64,000 nucleotides of DNA from Trachythela sp. YZ-2020 (taxonomy: Eukaryota; Cnidaria; Anthozoa; Malacalcyonacea; Clavulariidae), in assembly GCA_016169945.1 (NCBI GenBank), contig JADLSH010000231.1, positions 1,984,001 through 2,048,000 on the forward strand, given 5' to 3'. The notes under the pieces are model-generated. The model saw nothing but the letters and a program-made list of their open reading frames with translations, made no database searches and had not been told where the DNA came from. The position numbers and the translations under genes were made by a program. Below, piece by piece: positions 10,571 through 22,475 of this stretch (within the stretch, counting starts at the first letter, position 1; every line of letters starts with the position of its first letter).

Positions 10571-13500
10571 ATGAAAATAAACATGGCGGGTGGACGTGTA
10601 TATTTTTGTTCCACCATTCTTGCTATTTTATACATGTCTCTGTTATTGAGATCGTTTTATCCTATTGGGGAAGTCTTCTCTAAGACTTCCTCTATACTCA
10701 GTAATATGAAATGGGATGTAAAACCACATGAAAGTCGAAATTCTGGTTCACGACGTTATACCTGCACGACGAAATTGCCTCTATCTTACAAGCTTAAAGC
10801 CGGAGTAAAATTATTGAATCTGACTTTGTCTGCTTCAATGTTGATCTTGGTGGCTGGAGATATTAGGTCAAATCCTGGCCCTACGTATCATTGCCTTGCT
10901 GATGTGACAAAAAATCGAGGACTGAAGATTGCTCATCTTAGCGTACGAAGCCTTCGCACTAAACTCGATTTGATCTCAGTTGAACTGGTAAACAAGAAGC
11001 TATTTGACGTTCTAACTTTTTCCGAAACATGGTTGGATGAATCTATCTCTGACAGTGAACTCAAGCTGGATGGTTATTACTTATTTAGGCGAGATAGGTT
11101 GGGAAATGGTCGCGGAGGAGGCGTGCTGATTTATCTACGAGAAAATCTACCCGGACAGGTTCGCGAGGATTTGAATAACATGGAGAACGAATGTTTATGG
11201 GTTGAAGTAAATCGTCATAAATGTAAACCGATCTTATTATGCTGTGCATATAAACCGCCTAACATGGATACACCAAAATTTATCGACGGACTGACTGTTA
11301 GCTTATCAACGGTAAACCAAGATAAGTATGATATGATTTTGTTGGGCGATTTAAATGTTGATTTTCTCGAGAAAGATTCAAAACGCACGTCGAATCGTTT
11401 ACTTCGGAATTTTGCAGTTTCATCTGGTCTCTCGCAAGTCATTAAAGCGCCAACAAGGATTACGAGTACAACACGAACAATGATCGATCTTATTTTTGTC
11501 AACAATGAGCATCGCATCATTGACTCCGGTGTTATTCCAATGTCGATAAGCGATCACTCCCTGGTGTATTGCACATTAAAAACTGGTGTTAGAAAAGCTT
11601 TGCCTAGAATAATTGAATATCGTTCTTACAAATCTTTTAACGCTGATTCTTTCATAAATGATCTAGAGAATGTTCCATGGCATGCCATAGAAAACGAAAC
11701 AAACATTGATGATGCAGTCATAACATGGAATAAATTGTTCTCTGACGTCGCCGATGCACATGCACCTATAAAAAAGCGGCGTATTAACGGCAACAAAACT
11801 CCTTGGATTTCATCCAAAATAAGGGAAGCCATGCGAGACCGAGACTATCATCATCGCAAATCTATTAAATTACAATCTAATTATCATTGGAATATGTATA
11901 AAAAGTTGCGGAATTTTGTTAACCGTGAAATGAAATCAGCAAAATCGAAATATTACATCGATTTGATTGAAAATAACAAAGGTGATGAAAAATCGATATG
12001 GAAAGTATTAAAGGACGTAACCTGTCGTAATAAGAAAAGTTCGATCCCAAGTTCAATCATTAGTGGTGGAGTAACATATACTAAACCAAACATTATCTCG
12101 GAAGTTTTAAATGCCTATTTTACATCAGTGGCTAAATTCTTAGCATCAAAGCTGCCGAAAGTAGCCTTCTCCGGACAAAAGCCATCTCAATATCAGTGTT
12201 CCACCTTCAAATTGCAGAAAGTTAATATTGACTTTGTTTATAATCAATTACGTTCCATAAAACAAAACAAAGCAACTGGTTTGGACAACATAAGTGCTCG
12301 ACTTATTAAACTTTCAGCACAAGTATTGGCTCCTTCTATAGCTACCCTATTAAACATGTCCATTGAAACTTACACCTTTCCAAAAATATGGAAATGTGCG
12401 AAGGTTATACCGTTGTTTAAATCAGGCGACCGAAATATTGCTTCAAATTATCGTCCAATATCTGTCTTGCCAACCTTAAGTAAAATATTGGAAAGAGTTG
12501 TGCATACTCAGTTTTACCAACATTTGATGGACAATAATCTCCTCACAAATGTTCAACACGGCTTTAGGTCTAAGCGTTCCACTACTTCAGCATTAGTTAC
12601 ATTCTCTGACGAAATACTTGGCAATATGGAAAATGGAAAGTTGTGTGGTGCGGTCTCTCTTGATCTCTCGAAAGCGTTTGACACCGTCGACCATGAAATC
12701 CTCCTTAAAAAATTACAGTGGGTTGGCGTATCTGATCTCGATCTCCGATGGTTTGAGTCCTACCTAAGTGACAGATCACAGAGAACTGCTTGCGTTAATC
12801 ATATGTCAAATACTTTGCCAGTTACGATCGGTGTTCCGCAGGGTAGTATATTGGGACCACTCTTGTTTATTGTTTATGTAAACGACCTGCCAGGAATTGT
12901 TGACCACTGTAAAGTATCCATATACGCTGATGACACGATTATATACTGTTTTTCATCATCAACGGCTGTTCTAGAAGATTCCCTTAACACAGACCTCGCA
13001 GCTGTAGCAGAGTGGTTAAATATGAACAAACTGACACTCAACCTTACGAAGACCAAGTTAATGGTAATTGGTAGTGACAAAAAATGTAATGCTGTCTCTC
13101 TAACTGTTCAAGTAGCGGGAAATGAAGTAAAGGAAGTCAATAAATTGGAATATCTGGGTGTTACCCTAACATCGAATTTCAAATGGCATGAACACATAGA
13201 AAAGATTTTGGGGGAAGCGCATTGGACTTCTAAAACGGACAAAACAATTTGCTTCCTCGCAGCTCTAGACTGTTGTTATATAATAGTCTTATTCTCCCAA
13301 TCTTTGACTATGATGAGTTGATATGGGGCGATAAAGGGAATGAAACTCTGATGGCAAAATTGCAAATTTTGCAGAATAAGGCTGCAAAACAAATTTTAGA
13401 TCGTCCTTGGTTTTCATCTGCTTCATGTGCCTTACACGACTTAGGATGGAAACCTTTGTCAAATCGTAGGTTCTATCATCGTTGTTTATATGTTTCTAAG

Positions 13501-13722
13501 TGTCTGAATAATCTTATTGATAATGATATAAACTTTTTATATAATAAAGACATTCACGACTATAATACTAGGACCAAGAACAAATTAAGGCTCCCAAGAA
13601 TAAAGAGAAACTGGGGTAAATATAAGGTAGATTACCACGCAATATCGGATTGGAACTCCTTAGATGAGCAGGTTACTGACTCAGACTCACTTAGTAAATT
13701 TAAGTCAACTTTTTTAAAATAG
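10571..13722 (+). pseudogene. LINE-B ORF: APE endonuclease plus reverse transcriptase
   Basis: A single polyprotein-like frame of 916 codons, then two small indels near 13210 and 13247 and the rest of the C-terminus to 13722. Order: a hydrophobic N-terminus (residues about 10-30), a second hydrophobic stretch ending in GDIRSNPGP (96-104), and an APE-type endonuclease (about 117-335; SETWL, GDLNVDF and SDHSLV, but HLSVRSL where Asn is usual). The reverse transcriptase follows: SLDLSKAFDTVDHEIL, GVPQGSILGPLLF, and YADD at 785-788. The C-terminal LINE domain is WGDK followed by QNKAAKQIL. Without the two indels the frame would be whole, so this is a fairly young copy. Family is CR1/jockey-like at best; I cannot fix the clade. 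Confidence 0.9.
10838..10882 (+). other. 2A-like ribosome-skipping motif in LINE-B
   Basis: Codons for ILVAGDIRSNPGP end at 10882. 2A peptides have the consensus D-V/I-E-x-N-P-G-P after a hydrophobic stretch and occur at the N-terminus of several LINE polyproteins. Here the Glu is Arg, so activity is uncertain. Confidence 0.6.
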
Positions 13723-14103
13723 TATTAGTATATTGCATAGTATATTGACTTAGTGCATGCATGCATGTTGATTGTTGTAACATCTATAATAATAGTATTC
13801 ATAATTCGTTTTTAATATTACGTCTTATTGTAAATAATCTTCACTTAATAGTGTCAGGACCTTTCTGAAAATCATGTTCTCGTGAGAAAGCTTCCTGACC
13901 TTTAATAAAGATCTTAATTATCTTCATACCACTCTAACTCGTCAATGTCGTTGTCAGCTCTAGTCAAAACGCACATCTGCCATTGGTTTTTCGTGGTAAA
14001 GAATGACGATTTAGAACGCATCATCTATTTTCGTCAACTTTAGACTGCGCAGAAGTCGGTTTCAACATCAGATTCTCCATCACGTGACATTGGTTGCGAT
14101 ACC

Positions 14104-14683
14104 CACAGATATAGGAGATATAGATTGCTGACTCGAGGACACGGCACGCGCCAACATGAAGAATTCAAAATGGCGGCTGAACCGGTCAAAACATCAAGTG
14201 ACCTAGTCAACGTACGTCGCTTTCAGCAACGTTCACGAATGGATACTTCTTTTAATATGTTTATTGCCCTTGTGGACGTATAAACACATCAATTTGACAG
14301 GGTTAATAATACAAATTACCTTCGATTCATGCTGATTTAAGTTCGGCGAAATCACATATTTAGGCCGCCAGCTCGTAATACACAAGTTTGTCGCCCTGAA
14401 ACCTGAGACATCATTGCTCCAAAGGGCAAAAATATTGCAAAACGTCAATCCGTGAGCTCAATGAAACCAGCCAAATGTTTGTTATTGAATACACTCCACG
14501 GTAATGTGAAATTAATGCTGTTATTATCTAGCAAATGCTCCCATTAAGCTTCGTTCATCGAGTCACTTGAGGCGCCATCATACAAAATGGCTGCTCAACC
14601 GATCAAATTTTGTTTGAATTTTTGCGCATTTGTCAATATAGTGACGTATTACGAGTCAACAATCGATGTCTCCTATATCTATG
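14104..14683. mobile_element. hAT-type MITE, 580 bp
   Basis: Ends CACAGATATAGGAGATATAG and, inverted, CATAGATATAGGAGACATCG. Flanking 8-bp repeats GCGATACC (14096-14103) and GTGATACC (14684-14691) match at 7 of 8. The ends share CATAGATATA and GATTGCTGACTC with the hAT element at 18789-21235, so it is probably a non-autonomous relative. No coding capacity. Confidence 0.8.
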
Positions 14684-14777
14684 GTGATACCCCTTCCCAC
14701 TTGTGTCAATAGGTGACTGTTAGTCGAACACCCCCCTACCCACCCCAAAGCATCACGTATTTTCTGAACAGCCCTTA

Positions 14778-15546
14778 TAACATGCAACGTTTCATAAATT
14801 TCTCGTATCCATGTCTTTCACATATTCTTGTAATGTAATTTCCATATCATATCATATCATATATAGGGTCTAAAACTTGGAGGTCTTAAATAAAAAGCTT
14901 ATCAAGGTTTGTTATATGCCCGTGGTCCAAATGTAATGTAATTTTGAACTAGTAGAAATGTTAAATAGATCATCTATGGGCAAAACAATAAATAGTAAGA
15001 AACAATAAAAATAAGAACTTTGGCTTGACTAAATCTATTAGATTGGTTCATCTTTACCACGCCATCGCTTTTGTATTTACTATAATGATAAAAACACATG
15101 TGGTAGCCATGGTAACACTGCCAAATCAACGGCGAAAACAATGAAAAGTTTATACTTTTAATTATAGAATTATCAATCGCCAAAATATATTATGTAGGTA
15201 TGGTATCAGACATCCTATGAGCTTCAATTTAATGTAAAATTCAACTTTGGAAGTTTCGTAAAACGTTCGAAATGTTCATAAAACTTTATAAGTGTTTTCT
15301 TTGCCGGTATGAAACGAGTTCAAATCATACATCCTGCCCATGATAATAATTTTGCTCTCATTAAAATTTCAAGCATTTTGTTCATATACATAGGGCAATT
15401 TAAGAAACTTACACGTACAGTGTCATTGAAGCAACAATTTTTTAAACATCATCAAATTAAAACAAACGTATACCTCCCGTTGCCATAAGTTTCACGATTT
15501 CCCATCAGTCATATTTCTTTTCTTACTATTCTTTTAAGATCAGTGG
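14778..15546. other. Duplicated-unit spacer, no gene seen
   Basis: Non-coding sequence with paralogous stretches at 26290-27220, 34810-35030, 37325-37490 and 40215-40480. It serves as spacer between the MITE and the Harbinger transposase remnant of the next unit. Confidence 0.6.
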
Positions 15547-15554
15547 TACGTCAC

Positions 15555-18500
15555 CATAGATCTTTGAACTATAATAGACTGGAACGCTAACGCAGGAGGG
15601 GAAATTGAAGCCAGCTTAATTCAGTTTTTCTGAGGTTTGAGTTGAAATACTTAACGCCGAACATTGGGCTGTATATGAAATTGAAGCTTTTAAAAAGTTA
15701 TATTTCATATAAAAACTTCAAGACTTTAGGTAAAAGGCAAATACTTAAAACTTTAAGGGAAAATTTGCCGTATTTTACAAAATTACGGTTGTTTTTGTAT
15801 TTTTTAAGTATTTCCATTTTGCCTAAAGTCTTGAAGTTTTTATATCAAATAGAACTTTTTAATAGCTTCAATTTCATATACAGCCCAATGTTCGGCGTTT
15901 AAGTGCTTATGAACGCAAAATGGGTTTTTATTGATTCGGATAGAACATAAAAAGTTAGTTAATAAGTTCTAGATTAGTTTTTGGCTTAGACTTTTAGTTT
16001 CGGAGATATAGAGGCTCAAAGTCGCTATTTTGGAAAAAAAGTAGCGTCTTCCGGGGGACTGGGTCCCAGGAATAATTTTACTATAAAAACAATTACATTT
16101 GGATAAATCATCTTGAAAAGTCGGCTATTTCTTGAGGAAAAAAACACATTTTCGAACTCAAACACATTTTTGAGCGTGTAAAGTAACCCTTCTAGTGGTT
16201 TGCATCGTCAATCGTGGAATATAGACGAAGGAATGGATTTAAATGCGATTTCAAAGTCGATCGTGGAGACGACCATGACATTTGATGACAGTAACTTATG
16301 TCTATAAATTCTGGGACATAGATGCCTCTTGCTTATAAAATTCTTTCGAAAGAAGAAATAAATGAACGATTGCAAGGGTTGGAAAGGAACTTAAACCTTT
16401 TACTGCATTTTATAGTCTTCATGCCTTCATGGACATGGGAATCGGTTGCATTTCATTTCTACACCTGCTTTAAAGTTGGTTCTCACTTTAGCAAGGAAGC
16501 TTGTTTCCCTACAAATTTTACATTCAAATTTGCCCAAAATTTGGACATTTTCAAGAATAGTAACTGGTTAACTGCAACTGGCCAACCCACATTCTAATGA
16601 AATTGGCCCCCATGTATATTCTCACAGAACCTTTCATAGAAAAATTGGTTGACAAATTGTCATCTTTGTCCATGTAACTGAAAGATGATCAATACACGGA
16701 TATCATAAACTGGATATATAGATATATATATATGGAATTATTGTGACGACACTAAACATTAATTTCCACATAAATAGGCTTAGAATAATATTCATCTTTT
16801 GAGAATGTTTTAGTGGGGGAAACATATCTAATTTAATAAGTCATAAGGCCAGTATGTGATCTGTAAAACTTCATACTTTCTATTACAGTAGCTTTGCCTG
16901 TGTGGGCAGAGCAAATTAACATGCTTCAACTTTCACATTAGATGTCAGGTGTGAGAGTGATGTTTGCTTTACTCATAGTGTACACACATCCAACTTTCTT
17001 GGCATGCCCACATAGCTGATTTAAGTAACTCGGAAAGGTGCTTCTCTGTGCAGGTAAACCGACTTCCTCCCCATGGAGGAAAATGGATGTTGACCCCCTC
17101 CCCTACAGATGTCCTTGCACATTTTAGAAGTGGAATCTCTCCTTCCAGATGGGTAAAGTTCTTCCATAGTGGGAGTCTGGCTCTTTTCTAGGTAACCCAT
17201 TACCCAAAAAGCAGCTAAAGTTTAGCCGATCCAATCAAGCGCAGTTAACCCATTAATTGGCAGTACTCTACCACTGATGAGTAAAATTTGCCAATTAATG
17301 GGTTAAGCCAATCCAATCGATCAAGGGGCTGAGCTATTAGAAGTGAACTTGCCCCCAAGAGACAATAGAGTCACACTGCAACATATATTGATAAAGATGT
17401 TTAATAAATATTTAATTAAAAATGTTAATTCATCTTTCACTGATGGTTCCAGTTTACTTCACTGATAATCTAGATGAAATCACAAACAAATAGTTTAATG
17501 GGCTATACAATGTTGAAGTGTATCTCTCTATTTAGGGAATTTTCTGTTAGCCTCCCTAAGGTACTTCAACATAGGTGGCTTAGGGACCAAGGCCTAACCG
17601 CAGAAATGCCTGATACTCAGGTTAAGGTGGTTCCACTAGTGGGACAGTGCAGCACTTGGTGATCAACTTTGTGCCCAAATACATGTATCAATTAAACATA
17701 TATCATCAGTATCTCACTGTCATATAAAACATGTGACATTGACCACATGTGTAGGATAATACAAGACACTGAAAGTCCACATATAAAGTAGGTTGAAGTC
17801 TAAAAGTAGAATGACCTATTAATTTATATTAGTTAAATACCATAAAGGCATTAAAGTTGCGATAATTTCCACATTGAAACATATATGATATATTATTCTA
17901 TAACAGCAGTATGTAATCTCTCAGAGGTAGAAGCACTTCGATCGATTTGTACGTCAACAAACACCGTTGTACACCGGACATGTCCCGCGCAGAATTCTTT
18001 CATCCATACTGGCTAATGACGGACATGTCGGGCGCAGAACCTTTCATCCACTGGCTTCAATGACATTGTATACTAAGCAAATAATATGCACATTTAGGTG
18101 ACATGATTCAACGTTAAATATCCAAAGTTCATACGCGCGAATAGACATCATTGCATTTGTTAAAATCATAGCTTACCTGTATGTTGATTCCTGTCCTATG
18201 TTGGGACAACTGGGTACATTTGTCTTTGTTTATAGGTCGATAACTATGGCCTGTATTTGCCACCAAATGTCTCAGATCGATGAGTTTCGGTGCCCTCTTT
18301 TCTATCGGTTTAAAGCCGCAATAGGTGATTTATCATCCAAAAAAGGTGTCAGATAGCTAGATATATTACTGTTGGTACTTTCTGTGTAAGATCACGCACA
18401 AACGAAACATCGTTTAGACAAAATATGCAAAAAAACACAAGATATCGATATCTTCGCCATATATTTCTTAGTTGTTTATCAAAGTTGGGTTCCTGGGATC

Positions 18501-18788
18501 CAGGCCCCTTGGTGATATTTTGGTCGCGCTACTTTTTTTCAGAAAATGGCAAAATTTGCCTGTTTGAGCCTTTATATCTCCGAAACTAAAAGTCTAAGCC
18601 AAAAACTAATCTAGAACTTACTAACTAACTTTTCACGCCTTATCCGAATCAATAAAAACCGTTCATTGCGTTCATAAGCACTTTAAGTATTTCAACTCAA
18701 ACCTCAGAAAAACTAGCTGAGTTGGCTTCAAAGAATCATAGGACTTGATCAGAGGAGTTAGCGTTCCAGTTTACTTAGAGTTCACTGC
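15555..18788. mobile_element. Inverted-repeat element (left part of an 8-bp-duplication composite)
   Basis: The left arm (about 15580-16080, interrupted by the TTAA MITE) and right arm (about 18490-18745) are inverted copies, for example TGGAACGCTAAC / GTTAGCGTTCCA and the GATATA block near 16005 and 18572. The centre (16100-18490) has no recognisable coding region; the open frames at 16322-16597 and 17474-17662 lack any family feature. Perfect 8-bp repeats TACGTCAC lie at 15547-15554 and 21236-21243, so this piece and the adjoining hAT behave as one insertion. The empty site is at about 27211-27235. Confidence 0.65.
15655..15898. mobile_element. TTAA-flanked foldback MITE, 244 bp
   Basis: Nearly a perfect hairpin with about 105-bp arms starting CGCCGAACATTGGGCTGTAT. 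TTAA at 15651-15654 and 15899-15902. The other arm of the host inverted repeat (18680-18690) shows the empty site ATACTTAAAGTGC in complement. TTAA targeting is typical of piggyBac and Kolobok superfamilies. The open frame through it is a hairpin artefact. Confidence 0.85.
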
Positions 18789-21235
18789 CATAGATATAAT
18801 AAACCTAGATTGCTGACTCGTACCTAGCGGACGCGTGACCTGCATGATAAATCCAAGATGGCCGCCATTCAGGGCAAAAAGACTATAAACTCTACGGGGA
18901 AATCCATATTTTTTGCATTTTGCGTCGTCCCAGTGTTTCGAATCCACTTCGATCAAACTTTTTTGGCAATAACTACTTATCGTGAAAGTTTTAGACGCAA
19001 ACTGGACAGCTGGGGATGAATTGATGTAAACATATCGCTCGCCGAAATTTGTACGAAATCGTCACTTGGTCAGTTCGAGTGAATTACTCTGGTTTAGAGT
19101 ATTTTATAAAGGAAATTTGTAGTTTTCAAGGCCAAAGACGTATACCTTGAAGGCTTTGGATGCAGAATGGACCGTTTGGGATGAATTATATTAAAATATC
19201 GCTCGCCGAAGCTTGACATGGAAATGTCACTTGCTCAGCTCGCGTCATTTACTGCAGACAAGTACTTTAAATGTACTTGGTTTAATACATTTAGTCATTA
19301 GATATTTTGAGAAAATGTTTGAAATTTGCGTCTCGGAAACGGCATTTCCAGCGTTCTGAGAACATATTTGGGAGTTATTTTTGGTTCTCAAAAACAAGAT
19401 TTTAGAGGTACATTTTGTGTGAAGGCACAAACTGGGTAACTGGGGTTTACATTTAAGTTTATAGTTGTATACTTATACGCATATATCTCAATATATTTAT
19501 GCATCTTCATGCATCTATGAAGCAAAATTCTATTTGTTAGAGTGTTCTTTGTTGTAATTCCATGTTGCGGATTTTGCTGTCTACAGAAGATCTTTCGTTG
19601 GCTCAAATTGATGGGCTGGCACGTCATTAGCAAGATTGATAGTCAGGATGCTTGATAATGTTCCCCTGGGATCAAGATTAGGCCGGAACGCAGTTTTGTT
19701 TTTACGAACCATGGAGAAAATACGCTCTTCTTGAGCGTTAGAATGCGGGATTAAAAGTGCTAGTCTCTATCCTGGAAAGTCTTGAAAAGCGAGCAGTATG
19801 ATCTGGGGCCTTCAGTGATGAAAGGTAATGCCAAATGATGTCCATCCGGTTGTAAAACTTGTCATTTTCAGTGTCCACTTTAACTTTGGCTTGATCCCAA
19901 ATTTGTTTGGGTATATTTTCATCATGGAGGAGTTGAAACTCAATAAATTCCTCAGATAACTTATCCATTTCTGCAGCGGAGGACTGAAATGGCAATATCG
20001 ATTCAAACCTATATAAGTAGTATAAAGGGAATAAAGGATAAAACATACAGAGACAGCTGAGACACTGCGGCGCAAGATTTCAACCTAATGTCAACGTTAT
20101 TATACCATCTAAATTTACCTTTCTGCAAGTAATCCACTTCAGAAAGATTGGCGCTTTCTCTCCTATGAAAATTTAAAAACCTGGCATTTTGCAGTAAGTC
20201 ATCTTTCAACGGTAGGTTAGAGATAGCATACTCCAAGGCACGGGCATAGAATAATGCCTTAACACTTTTGTAGAAAGTACTTTGCTGTGTTTGGCTGATG
20301 TCGCCCTCTTCTCTAAGTTTGCGAAGACGCGTTTTGGTTAGTAATCCAATAAACAAAAATTGTCTGAAAAACACACATATACAATATATCATTTTATTTA
20401 CTGTACCAGTGCCAGTGATGCGTGTACAGCAGGAGTTCTGTATTCAGTGGATGAAGACACAGTATCTTACCTGGATGCTGAAATTTTGGATCCTTAAAAT
20501 CAAGAGTACTGAAGTCCCCTTTTGCTTCCTTAATAGCCGCCACAGTTAGAAATTTACTAGCGAGATTCTGCAAAAAGTCGTCTGCTCATAAACAACCGGG
20601 ATAATAGGGTCTTCCCTTTGTAGAAACATGTTAAAATGAATGAATGCTTGAAGGGATGACTGGTAAAAGAGAAGATTACTGTGGACTTAACTTTTAAATA
20701 CTGCTTTTATCCTCTAAGTAATGTTCCGAATATTCTTCAAAATATCTAATGACTAAATGTATTAAACCAAGTACATTTAAAAGTACTTGTCTGCAGTAAA
20801 TGACTCGAGCTGAGCAAGTGATATTTCCATGTCAAGCTTCAGCGAGCGATATTTTAATATAATTCATCCCAAACGGTCCATTCTGCATCCAAAGCCTTCA
20901 AGGTATACGTCTTTGGCCTTGAAAACTACAAATTTCCTTTATAAAATACTCTAAACCAGAGTAATTCACTCGAACTGACCAAGTGACGATTTCGTACAAA
21001 TTTCGGCGAGCGATATGTAGTTACATCAATTCATCCCCAGCTGTCCAGTTTGCGTCTAAAACCTTCACGATAAGTAGTTATTGCCACTAAAAAAGTTTGA
21101 TCGAAGTGGATTCGCAACACTGGGACGACGCAAAATGCAAAACATTTTGCCCTGAATGGCGGCCATCTTGGATCTATCATGCAGGTCACGCGTCCGCTAG
21201 GTATGAGTCAGCAATCTAGGTTTATTATATCTATG
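18789..21235. mobile_element. hAT transposon, degenerate, about 500-bp TIRs
   Basis: Inverted arms 18789-19312 and 20737-21235 begin CATAGATATAATAAACCTAG. The interior carries minus-strand hAT transposase remnants. The right flank is TACGTCAC, matching the left flank of the neighbouring inverted-repeat element at 15547. An 8-bp duplication is the hAT signature. Confidence 0.8.
19581..20363 (-). pseudogene. hAT transposase, C-terminal exons
   Basis: Two minus-strand exons are visible. The first, 20363-20119, has acceptor TTTTTCAG and donor AAAG/GTAAAT. The second, 19983-19581, has acceptor CCATTTCAG and ends at TAG. The second ends in the hAT C-terminal dimerisation motif: IPHSNAQEERIFSMVRKNK, then LSSILTINLAND. 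An in-frame stop and a frameshift lie just before this motif, near 19760-19790. The N-terminal zinc finger and catalytic exons are missing, replaced by TIR. The gene is therefore an internally deleted, dead transposase. It would have acted in cut-and-paste transposition. Confidence 0.82.
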
Positions 21236-21344
21236 TACGTCACCCATGAACACTGTCCATGAGACAAAGCTGCGCGCCCGCGATTATTGACGGACGCTGA
21301 TCTGCTTTGCTTAACCCGAGGGTAAATACCGAGCGGAAATAGTA

Positions 21345-22045
21345 CCCTCGCCACGAGGCGCCTACCTTAATCCCCGAGCGCAGGCGTTTGGTTTTGGAAA
21401 GCCCAATGTGTCTTCTTCCATACCCTTAAAAAATGCACACTGGTTCCACACACCCCCATCTGAAATTCGTCCATTGGTTCCGACATCTGCATAAAGGCAT
21501 TGGTAGTCTGGTCCTGCAATGGTCATAAGGACAAGAGCATGCATGCATGTGTTTGTAATTGAAGTAGTGGGAACCATAAACAAATCGGTGGTTGAATGAC
21601 CAAGTGCTTTCCGTCAATCGCACCAAAACAGTTGGGAACTATCAACGGGTGTCGAATTCACACGCAATCTCTTTCTGCCTTTAATTTCGTCTATTGCTGT
21701 TGAAAGATACTTAATTCATAGGTTTTCATATATTGCTTTGCATACTATTGACTTGCCAATCCGAAATTGAAACTGAAGTTGCGATAAAGATTCACCTGTG
21801 GCAAGAAACTTTATCGTAAGTGTCAGCCTTTCGAGTCTTGCCGTGACCACCTGGAATTTTCGTCTTCGCTATCAAGGGTTCACTTTCAGTAAGAATATCC
21901 AGGAGCTGCTCATAACCCATTCGCATAATTTCTCTGTATCCGCCAGTATTCTGAATTCTCCCTGACGATATTATTCAAATATCATAGTTCTTTCTTTCTC
22001 CTTGTCCACTCCCTAGGTCTCCAGGGTTTCCATGTCCCAGCATCG
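21345..22045 (-). pseudogene. PIF/Harbinger (HARBI1-like) transposase remnant 2
   Basis: Minus-strand remnant broken by frameshifts. Recognisable are YFNYKH and YADVGTNGRISDGGVWNQ, the DDE_4 catalytic block of HARBI1-type nucleases, with the C-terminal GMEEDTLGFPKPNA. Further upstream come weaker matches to KFLATGES and to the N-terminal region. It lies about 430 bp upstream of receptor pseudogene R2, the same arrangement as before R5 and R7, so it was duplicated with the receptors rather than inserted independently. Confidence 0.8.
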
Positions 22046-22475
22046 TCGTTTAGTTCGACTGCTAAATTTAGTTCCATCGTGACCTTATATGGTAATGACT
22101 ACACTGTTGTTATTCACTAACAGTTTTGTTATTTTAAAATGTTGATTTCATGTGAGAAGCGAAAGAGTCGACATAGCTTATTAAAATTATAAATTGTTTT
22201 TGTTTAAAGTTATAGAGTGTATTGATAGTGCCTAGATGTACTTTTGTTGTTTGTTAGTACGATCAGCCATCGTATATATTACACCGCTAATTACTATTAG
22301 CGAATCAGATCTCTCTTTTTGGCCGTCTATTCCAGAGCCTAATTTTCAACGAGGAACCGAGCGAAAATGGCTCTGGGGACGAAAATGCATCGCATCGTCG
22401 TCGCAAGTGAATCTTGCGATGACTTGCGTTCTCGTTTGATCAGGGTTTAACCTGACCACTTGCGTTCTCGTTTGA
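22046..22475. other. Upstream flank of R2, no gene seen
   Basis: Non-coding. It matches 38360-38770, 59040-59290 and 61240-61505 (the CGCCTAGATGTAC and GAATCAGATCTCTC blocks). It carries a small hairpin, CAGAGCC/GGCTCTG, and ends in CTCGTTTGACCAC, where the receptor flank and the first about 110 bp of coding sequence have been lost. Confidence 0.6.

Larger units (their letters stand above)
10567..13920 (+). mobile_element. LINE-B: nearly full-length non-LTR retrotransposon insertion
   Basis: 3.35-kb insertion whose exact limits come from the uninterrupted paralogous sequence at 36960-36990 (ACTCAT joined to CTTCATACC). At most a 2-bp target duplication is visible. The coding region is described separately. 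An AATAAA lies near the 3' end, around 13903, and the last bases are AT-rich without a long poly(A). Confidence 0.9.
3793..14774. mobile_element. Harbinger-type MITE shell swollen by nested insertions
   Basis: The left end (GGGGCCGTTCAGAAAATACG) and right end (reverse complement GGGCTGTTCAGAAAATACGT) are inverted repeats flanked by TTA at 3790-3792 and 14775-14777. A 3-bp TTA/TAA duplication with GGG-starting TIRs is typical of PIF/Harbinger. The undisturbed copy at 25618-26281 is only 664 bp, so more than 10 kb here is later insertion: 4088-10517, 10567-13920 and 14104-14683. The shell is otherwise non-coding apart from an antisense exon-like segment, cut by the insertions here. Confidence 0.8.

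Noticed and set aside
10237..10574. Two overlapping plus-strand repeat frames
   Set aside because: Same minisatellite artefact on the right TIR.
15642..15902. 86-codon frame at 15642
   Set aside because: It reads through both arms of the TTAA hairpin; no protein features.
16322..17662. Small plus-strand frames at 16322-16597 and 17474-17662
   Set aside because: No domain, no homology among repeats in the window, no splice or codon pattern; taken as chance.
22310..22440. CAGAGCC/GGCTCTG block upstream of receptors as a separate MITE
   Set aside because: The hairpin is short and I could not find matching ends with a target duplication; left as part of the duplicated flank.
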